DNA of 5,054 nt, taken from positions 1 to 5,054 of the forward strand of contig DAHXLZ010000044.1 of the NCBI GenBank assembly GCA_027365715.1. The letters run 5' to 3'. Shown here one piece after another: positions 4,813 to 5,054 of the stretch. Each line of letters opens with the position of its first letter. Within the stretch, counting starts at the first letter, position 1. This stretch comes from Methanomassiliicoccales archaeon. GTDB taxonomy: Archaea; Thermoplasmatota; Thermoplasmata; Sysuiplasmatales; Sysuiplasmataceae. Both the position numbers and the translations under genes were made by a program. The notes beneath the pieces were generated by a model, which saw only the letters and a list, made by a program, of their open reading frames with translations, searched no databases and was not told where the DNA came from.

Positions 4813-5054
4813 TCACGCAGATATGGTATTATCAGCTACGATATATTGTAAGATATGCAAGCCCAGGATCACCTAATCCACCGGCATGACAGGGCATGTT
4901 CCCGATGTGTTTGACTGCCATACCCGTCACGAGTTCCGGCGTAATGCTGACGTCGTGGTATTGCAACGTGAGCCGTGAGCCCCAAGAAGAGTACCTGCAT
5001 AACTGTCGCCCCAACGCAGTGATGTGCGCCTGAAACCATAAGGCAGTGAGTCAA
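4813..5054 (-). repeat. Inverted repeat, right copy (continues beyond window)
   Basis: This is the reverse-complement counterpart of 1127-1382. On the minus strand it carries the same decayed coding frame, ending in MAVKHIGNMPCHAGG, then LAYLTIYR and an early stop. The frame is interrupted upstream by TGA 5053-5051. It lacks the 14-nt segment seen in the left copy, and the length difference (242 against 256 bp) is fully explained by that. Its inner edge at 4813 adjoins the truncated TauE-like remnant. The outer edge lies outside the window. Confidence 0.85.

Noticed and set aside
1..5054. Search by eye for tRNA genes, CRISPR-type repeats and riboswitches
   Set aside because: I found no T-loop/acceptor pairing, no regularly spaced direct repeats and no known riboswitch core.

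Overview
The window looks archaeal and most likely comes from a member of the Thermoplasmata (acidophile or thermophile relatives). This is inferred from heavy AGA/AGG and ATA codon use, a TTG start, AT-rich TATA-like boxes close to start codons, a VapBC pair, and the mix of an APC permease with DsrE and sulfide-dehydrogenase-like proteins. No rRNA, tRNA or marker gene fixes the taxonomy. The region is accessory: two intact operons lie among decayed gene pieces and an inverted repeat.

Layout. (1) 1-759 is the 3' half of an APC-family amino-acid permease. (2) 762-1025, directly after its stop, encodes the C-terminal end of an alpha/beta hydrolase with no start, so it is a gene remnant. (3) 1092-1382 is a decayed membrane-protein-like frame whose last ~250 bp recur in inverted orientation at 4813-5054. 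(4) 1410-3090 is a compact rightward operon: a small unknown ORF (65 aa), a DsrE-family protein (107 aa) 2 nt later, then a 386-aa FAD flavoprotein of the sulfide:quinone oxidoreductase / flavocytochrome c sulfide dehydrogenase type that overlaps dsrE by TTGA. (5) 3091-3379 has no convincing gene. (6) 3380-4032 on the minus strand is a vapBC toxin-antitoxin pair with an ATGA overlap and a perfect 12-bp palindrome just upstream of vapB. (7) 4174-4599 is a 141-codon open frame lacking any usable start, possibly a transposase remnant. (8) 4525-~4806 on the minus strand is the C-terminal part of a multi-membrane-span protein resembling TauE/SafE exporters, cut at the edge of the right-hand repeat. 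(9) 4813-5054 is the right-hand repeat copy, running off the window.

How the parts fit. The DsrE/flavoprotein pair is the functional core. The flavoprotein has cysteines at 44, 157 and 334, matching in position the covalent-flavin cysteine and the redox disulfide of flavocytochrome c sulfide dehydrogenases. DsrE carries a CxxC plus a third cysteine. The reasonable inference is oxidation of a sulfide or persulfide by the flavoprotein with sulfur transfer to or from DsrE in the cytoplasm. A TauE-like remnant nearby would fit a former sulfur-compound exporter. The sulfur operon and vapBC are bracketed by the inverted repeat, and gene fragments start at both inner edges. This suggests the segment was assembled by rearrangement or carried as a unit, but the window does not prove mobility.
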